Source: Methylobacterium oryzae
GTDB lineage: Bacteria; Pseudomonadota; Alphaproteobacteria; Rhizobiales; Beijerinckiaceae
Reading direction: 5' to 3'
Length of the DNA stretch: 64,000 bases
Assembly (NCBI RefSeq): GCF_021398735.1
Contig: NZ_CP090349.1
Coordinates: 1,432,501-1,496,500 of the forward strand
The stretch's first letter is position 1. Every line of letters begins with the position of its first letter. This document shows, in pieces, positions 38,445 to 47,172 of the stretch. The notes beneath the pieces were generated by a model. It ran no database searches. It was not told where the DNA came from and saw only the letters and a program-made list of their open reading frames with translations. The position numbers and the translations under genes were made by a program.

Positions 38445-38483
38445 AGGGTGAGACGGACCGGGTGAAGTGTCAGGACGGCGATA

Positions 38484-40313
38484 TTATTCCGTTTGCCCGG
38501 CCGGAGGAATCGGTCCCCAGGCACCGAGCGTCGGTGCCTCCGCGGGGCTCAGAATCTCGTCGAGGGCGGGGATCGAGGCCGGGTCGGCCGGGAAGCCGAT
38601 GAGGGCGCAGGCGGCCTCCCAATCGGGCCCCGACTTCACCGCCGCCAGGGTTCCCGGATCCAGCGCCGTGATCCGACCGCGGTCGAGACGCATGAAGGCC
38701 CGGCCGGTCTCGGCCTGAACGAAGCGGACGACCGCCATCCGGCGCAGGCATTCGCGCAGGAAGCTGGTGTTGGCGGAGGCCGAGAGGTCGGCGCCGTCGA
38801 ACACCGCGTCGGGCCCGGGGGCGAAGATGTCGACCTTGCGGAAGCGGTCGATGTCGATCAGCCCCTTCACGTCGAGGATGTTGAGAGTTCCGTCCGCCCA
38901 GAACGCGATGGTGCGCGGGCGCTCGCCCAGCGGCACGCTGTTATCGAGGAACTCGCAGACCACCTGCTTGTCTCGTGCAAGCGCCCAGTTGAAGAACAGG
39001 CGCGGCATGCCGGTATAGGCCTCGACGTTGTGGGCCAGCAGGTCCTCGACGGCCTTGTAGCGGCCGAACAGCTCGCCGCGCTTCCAGGCGCGCTCCACGG
39101 TGTCGGCCGGAGGCGTGACCATGAACTGCATGTAGACGCGGTCGCCGAACCGGGTGAGCAACTGGCCGCCGCCGTCCGAGCCCGCGTCGGCCTGGAAGCT
39201 GTCGAACCGGAACCGGTCGATCAGCAGGTTCGAGATCCGCCGCTCCGCCGCCTTGCGGGTGACGTAGCGGTCGAGCTTCATGTCGATGATCTCGACCTCG
39301 TAGCCGGTCAGCGTCCCGGCGTACCGCGAAGCTTCGCCCAGGCTGTCGTAGTCGAGGAGGTACTTGCGCCAGACGTCGGGGGTGATCACCGCGAAGTCCG
39401 ACCACGCCATGCCCAGCCGCCTGGCGAGGCCGAGCTGGTAGGGGCGGATCGTGCTCTTTCCGGACGCCGAGGCGCCCTTCACGTTCATCACCACCGGATG
39501 ATCCTGCGGCGCCAGCCGCCGGTAGCGCTGCGCCTCGACGACGGCGTCGATCCAGGGCTCGATCTGCTCGCCGACGCGCCGGCTGCCGTAGCCGTTCGAG
39601 ACCAGCGTCCCCGCGATGGTCCGCAGCAGCGCGGCGTCGCGGATGACCGCATTCTGCCGCGCGATGAGGCCCGACACCACGGCGCGCAGGGCCTCGCAGG
39701 CGGCCATCTCCAGGGCGTCGCCGGCTTCGGCAGCGCGTCGCTGCCAGCTCTCGAGATGGCGCAGGGCCCGGGTCGCGAGATCCTCGCGCGGCGCCTGGAC
39801 CGTCGGCGGGCGGCGCCCGAGCAGGCGGTCGAGCCAGCGCGGCTCTGGCGGCGGCGGGGGAGGTCTCTCCTGCAGGATGGCGGCGATCTCGCGGGCGAGC
39901 ACCGCGTCGGCCTCGGCGCGGATTCGGTCGAGGGCGGACTCGACCTCGGCGAGGCGGGGCTCGATGCCCTCGCGCAGGATGGTCGCGACGATGGCGCGGA
40001 AGTTCACGCCGAGATCGGCGTAGACTTCGCCCACCGGCACGGAGAGATCCGACATCACCCGGATCAGGACCTCGTGGACGACGAGGCGCCCGGCCCGGAA
40101 CCGGGTGAGCTGGCGGGCGGGCAGCCCGCAGAGGTCGCTCAGGTCCAGGGCGTCGCGGAGCGGCGTCTCGACGTGCTCCGGCCGGTAGACGGTCACGAGG
40201 GGCAGGAAGGCGGACGGCAGATCGGACCGGACGACCGGGTTCCAGGGGCCGATGGGCGGCTCGGGAGAGTGGACCGACGCGTCCGTCACGCGCGCGGCAG
40301 CCGTATCCGTCAC
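38484..40313 (-). CDS. P-loop (zeta-toxin/kinase-like) protein of unknown function
   Basis: A protein of about 609 residues starting at GTG 40313; GTG 40289 (601 residues) is an alternative and no ATG is available. The N-terminal 270 residues are helical with no recognised domain and a Pro-rich stretch ([10 protein letters not shown]). Walker [10 protein letters not shown] (280-288), within [20 protein letters not shown], and [18 protein letters not shown] resemble zeta-toxin/chloramphenicol-phosphotransferase-type kinases, where the D after the second strand binds substrate. The C-terminal half is conserved-looking but unknown. It stands alone, head-to-head with oxlT and converging with nothing, so context gives no clue. 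Real coding is likely; function is not known. Confidence 0.65.
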   Translation of the reverse strand: MTDTAAARVTDASVHSPEPPIGPWNPVVRSDLPSAFLPLVTVYRPEHVETPLRDALDLSDLCGLPARQLTRFRAGRLVVHEVLIRVMSDLSVPVGEVYADLGVNFRAIVATILREGIEPRLAEVESALDRIRAEADAVLAREIAAILQERPPPPPPEPRWLDRLLGRRPPTVQAPREDLATRALRHLESWQRRAAEAGDALEMAACEALRAVVSGLIARQNAVIRDAALLRTIAGTLVSNGYGSRRVGEQIEPWIDAVVEAQRYRRLAPQDHPVVMNVKGASASGKSTIRPYQLGLARRLGMAWSDFAVITPDVWRKYLLDYDSLGEASRYAGTLTGYEVEIIDMKLDRYVTRKAAERRISNLLIDRFRFDSFQADAGSDGGGQLLTRFGDRVYMQFMVTPPADTVERAWKRGELFGRYKAVEDLLAHNVEAYTGMPRLFFNWALARDKQVVCEFLDNSVPLGERPRTIAFWADGTLNILDVKGLIDIDRFRKVDIFAPGPDAVFDGADLSASANTSFLRECLRRMAVVRFVQAETGRAFMRLDRGRITALDPGTLAAVKSGPDWEAACALIGFPADPASIPALDEILSPAEAPTLGAWGPIPPAGQTE

Positions 40314-40463
40314 CGCGCGCCCCGCTGAAGACCGCCCGAAACGTCCGCAACGCCCGCCGCGACCTCGGGACGAGGGCGTGGACCGGGCAGACGCCTGCCC
40401 GGTCCTCGCGGCGAACCCGGCAGTCCCGACCCCGACCACACGGCCGCGGGCGGACGCCGGTTC

Positions 40464-41552
40464 TCAGAAGATCTTCTGGAACCAGCCGTGGGCGTCATTG
40501 GAATTGCCCCGCTGGATGTCCACCAGCAGGCTCCGCAGCCGCTGGGCCACGGGGCCGGCCTTGCCGTTCCCGATGGTGAAGCTCTCCTCCCGGCCCTTCA
40601 CGGTGCCGATCGGCGTGATCACCGCGGCGGTACCGCAGGCGAAGGCCTCGGTCAGGCGCCCCTCCCGCACGTCGGCGCGCCACGCGTCGATCGTGTAGGG
40701 CTCCTCCTTCACGGTCAGGCCCGCCTCCCGCGCCAGCGTGATCACCGAGTCGCGGGTGATGCCGGGCAGGATGCTGTCCGAGAGCGGCGGCGTCACCAGC
40801 GTGCCGTCCTCGAAGACGAAGAAGACGTTCATGCCGCCGAGCTCCTCGACGTAGCGGCGCTCGGCCGCGTCGAGGAACACCACCTGCTCGCAGCCCTGGG
40901 ACGCCGCCTCCGACTGCGCCGCGAGGCTCGCCGCGTAGTTGCCGCCGCACTTGGCCGCGCCCGTGCCGCCCGGGGCCGCGCGGGTGAAGTGCTCCGAGAC
41001 CCACACCGTCACGGTGCCGGTCGGATCCTTGAAGTAGGAGCCGACGGCCGAGGCGATCGTCACGAACAGGTATTCCGAGGCCGGCTTGACCCCGAGGAAG
41101 GCCTCGCTGGCGATCATGAACGGGCGCAGGTAGAGGCTGCCGTCCGGCGTGTCGGGGATCCAGGCGCGGTCGATCTCGACGAGCCTGCGCATCGCCTCGA
41201 CGAAGGCGTCCTCCGGGAAGGGCGCCATCGCCATCCGCTCGGCGGAGCGGCGGAAGCGCAGGGCGTTGGCCTCCGGCCGGAACAGGGCGGCGCCGCCGTC
41301 CGCGGTACGGTAGGCCTTCAGGCCCTCGAAGATCTCCTGCGCGTAGTGCAGCACCGCGGCGGCGGGATCGAGGGGGATGGCCTCGCGCGCCTGAATCCGC
41401 GCGTCGTGCCAGCCGCGGCCGGCGGTGTAGCGCGCCACCACCATGTGGTCTGTGAACACCTTGCCGAAGCCAGGATTCGCCATCAGCGCGGCCCGCTCCT
41501 CGGCGGTCCGCGGGGCCGGATGACTTTGGATCTCGAACGTCAGGTCGCTCAC
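40464..41552 (-). CDS. ilvE: branched-chain amino acid aminotransferase
   Basis: A 362-residue fold-type IV PLP transaminase for the last step of Leu, Ile and Val synthesis. The PLP lysine is in AAKCGGNYAAS, with YVEELGGMNVFF, ALRFRRSAERMAMAPFP, SLYLRPFMIASEAFLGVKP and GTAAVITPIG matching the BCAT2 type (about 360 residues). It ends in the P-loop gene's intergenic space; head side is toward msbA. Single gene, with no ilv operon partners. Confidence 0.94.
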   Translation of the reverse strand: MSDLTFEIQSHPAPRTAEERAALMANPGFGKVFTDHMVVARYTAGRGWHDARIQAREAIPLDPAAAVLHYAQEIFEGLKAYRTADGGAALFRPEANALRFRRSAERMAMAPFPEDAFVEAMRRLVEIDRAWIPDTPDGSLYLRPFMIASEAFLGVKPASEYLFVTIASAVGSYFKDPTGTVTVWVSEHFTRAAPGGTGAAKCGGNYAASLAAQSEAASQGCEQVVFLDAAERRYVEELGGMNVFFVFEDGTLVTPPLSDSILPGITRDSVITLAREAGLTVKEEPYTIDAWRADVREGRLTEAFACGTAAVITPIGTVKGREESFTIGNGKAGPVAQRLRSLLVDIQRGNSNDAHGWFQKIF

Positions 41553-41640
41553 GGTGTGGTCCTCATCGACTGAGGCCCTTATGGCGCGCTCCGGCGCGCG
41601 AATCTACGGAGCCGGCGCATGACGGCGTCGCCGCACATGC

Positions 41641-41676
41641 GAGTCACTCGGCGAGTCACTCGGCGCCTCACTCGGC
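41641..41676. repeat. three tandem 12-bp repeats at the msbA 3' end
   Basis: GAGTCACTCGGC occurs at 41641-41652 and again at 41653-41664, followed by a one-unit variant GCCTCACTCGGC at 41665-41676 that contains the stop codon of the ABC exporter gene. The extra copies lie just past the stop. Slippage could change the C-terminal residues of the exporter. Confidence 0.7.
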
Positions 41677-43428
41677 GGTCGCGGGCTCCGACAGCTGCAG
41701 ACGGTGCAGGCGCGCGTAGGCGCCGCCGGCGGCGAGCAGGTCGTCGTGGCGCCCGGTCTCGATCACACGGCCCGCCTCCATCACGGCGATCTGATCGGCG
41801 TCGCGCACGGTCGAGAGCCGGTGGGCGATCACCAGGGTGGTGCGGCCGCGCATCAGCCGGGTCAGCGCCTCCTGGACGAGCCGCTCCGATTCGGAATCGA
41901 GGGCCGAGGTCGCCTCGTCGAGGAGCAGGATCGGCGCGTCCTTGAGGAAGGCGCGGGCCAGCGCCACCCGCTGCCGCTCGCCGCCCGAGAGCCGGCCGCC
42001 GCCCGGGCCGACCCGGAACCCGTAGCCTTCCGGGAGGGCCGAGACGAAGGTGTGGGCCGCGGCGGCCTCGGCCGCCGCCTCGATCTCCGCGGGCGTCGCC
42101 CCGGGTCGGCCGAAGCCGATATTGGCGGCGATCGTGTCGTCGAACAGCACGACCTCCTGCGAGACGACCGCCACCGCGGCGCGCAGGGAAGCCAGCGTCA
42201 CGTCCCGGACATCCTGGCCGTCGATGGTCACGGCGCCGCCGGTGACGTCGTAGAGGCGCGGAACGAGGTTGAGCAGCGAGGACTTGCCCGAGCCCGAGCG
42301 CCCGACGAGCGCCGTCACCGATCCGGCCGGGACCCCGAGGTCGATGCCCTCCAGCGCCGGCGCGTCCGGCCGGTAGCGGAACCGGACGTCGGCGAAGCGG
42401 ATCGCGCCGCCGGTCACCGCCAGCGGCCGGGCCTCCGGCGCCTCGCGGATCGTGGCACTCTCGTCCATGACGTCGAAGTAGCGCCGCAGCGCGGCGGCGG
42501 CCTCCTGCAGGATGGCGTTGAGGTTGCCCAGCGCCCGGGCCGGCTGGGCGGCGAGGAGCAGGGCCGCCACGTAGCCGGTGAAGTCGCCGACGGTCTTCTC
42601 GCCGGCCAGGACCCGCTGGCCGACCAGCACCAGGACGCCCGCCACCGCGATGCCGCCGCCGATCTCCAGCAGCGGGTCGAGGCGGCCGCGGGCATTGGCG
42701 GCCTTCATCTTGAGGCGCCGCACCTCGTCGAGGGCCTCGGCGGCGCGGCCCTTGAGGTATGTCTCCATCGCGTAGGCCTTGGCGACCCGGGCCCCCTGCA
42801 GGCTCTCGGAGATCAGGCTGGCGGTGGCGCCCATCTGTTCCTGGGTCGAGGTCGAGACCCGCCGGAGCTTCCGGCCGATCCGCCCGATCGGTCCCGCCAC
42901 GAACGGGACCGTGACGCCGGCCACGAGGGTCAGCACCGGATCCATCCAGATCAGCGCCGCCACGAGCCCGATCAGCATCGCGATGTCTCGGAGCAGGACC
43001 GTCGAGATGCGGGTCAGCGCCTCCTTGATGAAGGCGAAGTCGGTGGTGAAGCGCTGGGTGAGCGCCGCCGGGCTCTCGCGGTTGAGCTGGGCGAGGTCCG
43101 AATCGATGAGATGCCCGTAGAGCGCCGCCTGCATGTCGGTCTCGACCCGGGTCACCACCCGGTTGGTCAGCACCGTCTGGCCGTAGAGGGCGAAGCCGCG
43201 CGTGGCCGTGACGACGATCACCACCAGCGGTCCGTACGCGATGGCGACAGCGTCCTTGCGGTCGAAGGCGTCGAAGGCGGCCTTGATCAGCGCCGGGTAG
43301 AGCCCGGTCGAGCCGCCGACCAGGGCGATCAGCACCAGCACCACCGCCAGGGTGGCCCGGTGCGGGTACAGCCACGTGCGCCAGAGCCGGGCGAGGAGGG
43401 GAGCCGTGTCGCCGGGAAGGCGCGCCAT
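41668..43428 (-). CDS. MsbA-like ABC exporter (fused membrane and ATPase domains)
   Basis: A 586-residue half transporter. Residues 1-320 hold six membrane helices and the type IV exporter loops. The ATPase domain has Walker A GRSGSGKSS, the Q-loop in VVSQEVVLFDDTIAANIGFG, signature LSGGERQRVALARAFLKD, Walker B ILLLDEATSALDSESE and H-loop VIAHRLST. It resembles MsbA/lipid-export ABC proteins, and several alphaproteobacteria carry such genes; the exact lipid or peptide is not settled. The 3' end carries tandem 12-bp repeats. No partner genes are adjacent. Confidence 0.85.
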   Translation of the reverse strand: MARLPGDTAPLLARLWRTWLYPHRATLAVVLVLIALVGGSTGLYPALIKAAFDAFDRKDAVAIAYGPLVVIVVTATRGFALYGQTVLTNRVVTRVETDMQAALYGHLIDSDLAQLNRESPAALTQRFTTDFAFIKEALTRISTVLLRDIAMLIGLVAALIWMDPVLTLVAGVTVPFVAGPIGRIGRKLRRVSTSTQEQMGATASLISESLQGARVAKAYAMETYLKGRAAEALDEVRRLKMKAANARGRLDPLLEIGGGIAVAGVLVLVGQRVLAGEKTVGDFTGYVAALLLAAQPARALGNLNAILQEAAAALRRYFDVMDESATIREAPEARPLAVTGGAIRFADVRFRYRPDAPALEGIDLGVPAGSVTALVGRSGSGKSSLLNLVPRLYDVTGGAVTIDGQDVRDVTLASLRAAVAVVSQEVVLFDDTIAANIGFGRPGATPAEIEAAAEAAAAHTFVSALPEGYGFRVGPGGGRLSGGERQRVALARAFLKDAPILLLDEATSALDSESERLVQEALTRLMRGRTTLVIAHRLSTVRDADQIAVMEAGRVIETGRHDDLLAAGGAYARLHRLQLSEPATAE

Positions 43429-43520
43429 GAGACCTACCGGGTCGGATCAGTGCCGCCCCGGGGCAGGATGCGCGGCGGCTGCGGTTTGCCGCCGCCGCCG
43501 CCGCGGATCAAGGCTTTTGC

Positions 43521-44066
43521 TCAGCGGCCGTCGCCGCGCGGCCCGTGATCGTCGCCGCGATCGTCACCGCGGTCCCGGTGCCAGCCGCCCCGCATGCCGT
43601 GACCGCCCATCGGGCCCATCGGTCGGGCGAGGATCATGGCGCGCCGCTTCTGGTCCTGGTCGAGGCTGGCGTAGAGCGGCTGGGACGCGTCGGCGAGCTT
43701 GCGCAGGGCGTCGCCCCGCGCGCTCGCCGCGTCCGCCATCGCCCGCAGCGCCGCCGGGGCGTCGTCGCTGAATTTCGGCCGGTCGCGCATCGCCTCGCGG
43801 CGCTGCTGGCGCAGCTTGGCCATGTCGCGGATCGCCGTCTCCACCGGCGGCCACAGCTTCTCCTGGTCGGCGTTGAGCTTCAGACCGGCATGCAGGGCGG
43901 CGATGCGGGCATCCGTGAAGGCCGCGCGGTCCTCGGGGGTCAGCGCGCTCCAGCGGCCGTGCCCGCGGAAGCCCTCAGGTCCGTGATCGCGCGCGACCGC
44001 CGCGCCGGCGAGCCCGAGGCCGAGCGCCCCGGTCACCAGGATGGCCGCCGTCAAAGGTCGGGTCAT
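43521..44066 (-). CDS. Spy/CpxP-family (LTXXQ) periplasmic protein
   Basis: A 181-residue exported protein with a signal peptide (1-24, MTRPLTAAILVTGALGLGLA). The helical core has the pattern of the LTXXQ family: LTPEDRAAFTDARIAALHAGLKLNADQEKLWPPVETAI and ASQPLYASLDQDQKRRA. Such proteins act as periplasmic chaperones or stress sensors. A His/Gly/Asp-rich C-terminal tail (GGHGMRGGWHRDRGDDRGDDHG) might bind metals, which is of interest beside the znuA-like gene. ATG 44066 is preceded by a GGAGA sequence. Confidence 0.82.
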   Translation of the reverse strand: MTRPLTAAILVTGALGLGLAGAAVARDHGPEGFRGHGRWSALTPEDRAAFTDARIAALHAGLKLNADQEKLWPPVETAIRDMAKLRQQRREAMRDRPKFSDDAPAALRAMADAASARGDALRKLADASQPLYASLDQDQKRRAMILARPMGPMGGHGMRGGWHRDRGDDRGDDHGPRGDGR

Positions 44067-44158
44067 GGAAATCTCCGTCTCACGCTCGGGACGTCGCCGC
44101 GGCCCGCGGCGGCGCCCAACGCCGCGCATAGGGCACCTTCCGTGTATCCCGCTTGTGT

Positions 44159-44175
44159 ATGTAACAATGTTACAT
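44159..44175. promoter_or_regulatory. 17-bp perfect palindrome, candidate Zur-type operator
   Basis: ATGTAACAATGTTACAT is a perfect 8-1-8 inverted repeat lying 38 bp before the metal-binding protein gene and between it and the divergent Spy-like gene. Zur boxes of alphaproteobacteria have this size and TGTTA-type half-sites. Given the neighbouring ZnuA-like protein, zinc-responsive repression is a reasonable inference; Mur/Fur-type binding is an alternative. Confidence 0.6.
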
Positions 44176-44212
44176 TAGTGGCAGGCGCGACGGGGTTGCG
44201 GCAGGTGGAGCG

Positions 44213-45166
44213 GTGCGGCGCGTGGCGAGAACATTCCGGATCGCGGCGCTCGCGATCCTGTCCCTGTGGTTCGGGTCGGCGGGGCCGGTCTCGGCCGCAC
44301 CGCAGGAGCGGCCGGTGCGGGCGGTGGCGACCTTCTCGATCCTGGGCGACCTCGTCCGGCAGGTCGGCGGATCGCACGTGACGGTGGCGACGCTGGTCGG
44401 TCCGGACTCCGACGCGCACGGCCTGAGCCCGTCCCCGGCCGACGCGCGCAAGCTCGCCGAAGCCGACATCGTGTTCGTCAACGGCCTCGGGCTGGAGGGC
44501 TGGTTCGACCGGCTGATCCGGGCCTCCGGCACGCGCGCCCCCGTGGTGGTGGCCTCCGCGGGCGTGAAGCCGATCCCCGCGCAGGACGAGCACGCCCACG
44601 AGGACGGCGACCACGGACACGGACACGGCGACCACGCCGTGGACCCGCATGCCTGGCAGGACGTCGCCAACGTGCGGACCTACGTGGCGAACATCCGGGA
44701 CGGCCTCGCCAAGGTCGATCCGGCCCATGCCGACGCCTACCGGGCGGCGGCGGCCGCCTACCTCGCCGAGCTCGACGCGCTGGAGCGGGACGTCCGGGCG
44801 GCGATCGCCCGCATCCCCCCGGAGCGGCGGCGGATCATCACGACCCACGACGCCTTCGGCTACTTCGCGGCGGCCTACGGCCTGCGCTTCATCGCGCCGC
44901 AGGGCGTGTCGACGGACAGCGAGGCGAGCCCGCGGGACGTGGCCGCGATCATCCGCCAGATCCGGAAGGAGCGCGTGCCGGCGGTGTTCCTCGAGAACAT
45001 CAGCGACCCGCGCCAGATGCAGCAGATCGCCCGCGAGAGCGGCGCCCGCGTCGGCGGCAAGGTCTATTCCGACGCGCTCTCGGCGCCGGACGGCCCGGCC
45101 GCGACGTATCTCGACCTGATGCGGTCGAACCTGAAGGCGTTCGACGCCGCGCTGATGCCGGGCTAA
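44213..45166 (+). CDS. zinc/manganese ABC transporter substrate-binding protein (ZnuA-like)
   Basis: A 317-residue periplasmic cluster A-I binding protein from GTG 44213 (AGGTGGAG sequence upstream) with a signal peptide (about 1-28). Metal ligands are probably H in DSDAHGLSP, H in VDPHAWQD and H in THDAFGYF, with D in STDSEASPRD. Between the first and second lies a His-rich loop (HAHEDGDHGHGHGDHAVDPH) typical of zinc-binding ZnuA. No permease or ATPase gene follows, so it is an orphan here. The palindrome upstream suggests zinc control. Confidence 0.88.
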   Translation: MRRVARTFRIAALAILSLWFGSAGPVSAAPQERPVRAVATFSILGDLVRQVGGSHVTVATLVGPDSDAHGLSPSPADARKLAEADIVFVNGLGLEGWFDRLIRASGTRAPVVVASAGVKPIPAQDEHAHEDGDHGHGHGDHAVDPHAWQDVANVRTYVANIRDGLAKVDPAHADAYRAAAAAYLAELDALERDVRAAIARIPPERRRIITTHDAFGYFAAAYGLRFIAPQGVSTDSEASPRDVAAIIRQIRKERVPAVFLENISDPRQMQQIARESGARVGGKVYSDALSAPDGPAATYLDLMRSNLKAFDAALMPG

Positions 45167-45339
45167 CCCGCCGGGAGGGCGCGCCGCCGCGATCCTTCGC
45201 CTTCACGGCGTCGGACATGACATAGCGTAAACCGCCGGTTAAGAGGCCCCCACTAGCCTTACGAAACGGGTGCCAGCCGATCCTCGTGCGCGAGGGCTCA
45301 AGGCCTTGGGGCCTTCAGAACGCGTAGCTCGGAGATCGC

Positions 45340-47088
45340 GTGGCTTGGGGGCCTGACCGCTGGCGCTTCTATCGGCTCGTCGCGCGCGAGACCGCGCGCG
45401 CGGTCCGCGCCGCCGGCGCCAGCGTCACAGCCCCGCCCGACATCCTCGCCCGGATGCGGGTCGCCGGCTTGGTGATCGCGCCGCAGGACCTGCGCACCTC
45501 CGACGCGACCTTCGCGGACGACATCTACGCCGGGTTGTTCGTCTTCGCCGGCCGGTCGCTCGCGGCGAGCGGCGGCTCGCCCTTCGACTACGCGGCACCG
45601 TCGCCGGAATGGGCCGACGAGCTCTACGGCTTCGGCTGGCTGCGCCACCTGCGCGCCGCCGACACCGCGCTGGCCCGCGCCAATGCCCGCGCCTTCGTGG
45701 CCGATTTCATCGCCGGCCGCGGCGACGCGGCGCTCGCCCGCCAGACGCCGGTGGCGGCGCGCCGGCTGATCTCGTTCCTGTGCCAGTCGCCCCTCGTTCT
45801 GGAGGGTGCCGACCACGGCTTCTACCAGAACTTCCTCAAGGCGATCGGCCGCAACGCCCAGCAGCTCGAGCGCGACCTCCGGCGCGGTGTGCCGCCGCAA
45901 TGGCGCCTGAACGCCGCGGTGGCGCTCTGCTACGCCGGCCTGTGCTGCGACGGCATCCAGCCGATCCTGCGCCGGGCGACCCGCATCCTGACGCGGGAGC
46001 TCGACCGGCAGATCCTGACCGACGGCGGCCACCGCTCCCGCGACCCGCGCTACGCCATGGAGCTGCTCCTCGACCTCCTGCCGCTGCGGCAGAGCTACCT
46101 GAGCCGCAGCGTCGAGCCGCCGCTGGCGCTCCTGCGCGCGGTCGACCGGATGCTGCCGCTGCTGCGACTGCTCCGCCACCCGGATGCCTCGCTGAGCCAC
46201 TTCAACGGCATGGGCGCCACGGACGCGGACCATCTCGCGACCCTGCTGGTCTACGACGGCGCGCTCGCCCGCCCGCTGATGCACGCGCCGAACTCGGGCT
46301 ACGAGCGCCTGGAGGGCGGCCGGGTGGTGATCGTCGCCGATGTCGGTGCCAGCCCGCCGCTGCCCTACGCGGTGAATGCCGGTGCGGGCTGCCTCGCCTT
46401 CGAGATGTCGAGCGGGCCGCAGCGCATCGTGGTCAATTGCGGCCTGCCGGCCAGCGGCGCGGATCTGCGCCTCCTTGCCCGCTCGACGCCGGCCCATTCG
46501 ACGGCCTCGGTGGCCCACGCCTCATCCTGCCGGTTCCTCACCCGCACCGGGTGGTGGGGCGAGCGGCTGCTGGCGGACTGGCTGATCGGTCGGCGCGGGC
46601 CCGTGGTGCTGAGCGGTCCATCTGCGGTGGCGGCCGAGCGGGCCGAGGAGGCCGACAGCGTCGTCCTCGCTGCCCGGCACAACGGCTACGCCCCCGAATT
46701 CGGCATCGTGCACGAGCGCCGCTGGCAGCTCTTCCACGCGACGGCGCGCCTGGAGGGCCGCGACGCCTTCCTGCGCCAGGGCAAGGGGCTCAGCCGCGGG
46801 CGGCGGCTGCGCCCGCAGGACGTGGCGATCCGTTTTCACCTGCATCCCGGCATCGCGGTGCGCAGCGTCCCGGAGGGGCTGGAACTCGCCTCGGCGCTCG
46901 GGGAGGTCTGGGTGTTCAGCGCCGAGAACGCCGAGATCGCCATCGAGGAGAGCGTCTACTTCTCGGGCCTGACCGGACCGCGCCGGACCGACCAGATCGT
47001 CCTTCATCTGCGGGTATCCGACGATGTGGAAGTCCGGTGGAACTTCGAGCGTCGGGCCTCCGCGCCCCTGCGCGGCGTGGCGCCCTGA
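45340..47088 (+). CDS. heparinase II/III-family protein
   Basis: A 582-residue protein starting at GTG 45340. An N-terminal alpha-helical toroid (about 60-330) and a C-terminal beta-rich half (QRIVVNCGLPASGADLRLLARSTPAHSTASVAHASS, YAPEFGIVHERRWQLF) match the heparinase II/III family found before purH in many Rhizobiales. The catalytic polysaccharide-lyase residues cannot be confirmed. The gene is likely cytoplasmic or periplasmic (no signal peptide seen), and the substrate is unknown. The purH start is 84 bp downstream, so it is probably cotranscribed with it. Confidence 0.82.
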   Translation: MAWGPDRWRFYRLVARETARAVRAAGASVTAPPDILARMRVAGLVIAPQDLRTSDATFADDIYAGLFVFAGRSLAASGGSPFDYAAPSPEWADELYGFGWLRHLRAADTALARANARAFVADFIAGRGDAALARQTPVAARRLISFLCQSPLVLEGADHGFYQNFLKAIGRNAQQLERDLRRGVPPQWRLNAAVALCYAGLCCDGIQPILRRATRILTRELDRQILTDGGHRSRDPRYAMELLLDLLPLRQSYLSRSVEPPLALLRAVDRMLPLLRLLRHPDASLSHFNGMGATDADHLATLLVYDGALARPLMHAPNSGYERLEGGRVVIVADVGASPPLPYAVNAGAGCLAFEMSSGPQRIVVNCGLPASGADLRLLARSTPAHSTASVAHASSCRFLTRTGWWGERLLADWLIGRRGPVVLSGPSAVAAERAEEADSVVLAARHNGYAPEFGIVHERRWQLFHATARLEGRDAFLRQGKGLSRGRRLRPQDVAIRFHLHPGIAVRSVPEGLELASALGEVWVFSAENAEIAIEESVYFSGLTGPRRTDQIVLHLRVSDDVEVRWNFERRASAPLRGVAP

Positions 47089-47172
47089 CGGGTCTCCGGA
47101 CAGGGCCGGCTGGCCGGGCTCACCGTTTCCATGCTACCGCGCCGGAAAATCTCGAACTTTCGGCACGAAGCT

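Noticed and set aside
35171..38524. Uninterrupted frame from oxc through the oxlT region, suggesting a fusion
   Set aside because: oxlT is read in another frame with a clear family sequence; oxc has its own ATG at 36916 with a ribosome-binding sequence. The open frame is an effect of high G+C.
41641..41676. Possible CRISPR or small phase-variation array
   Set aside because: Units are 12 bp, adjacent, without spacers.
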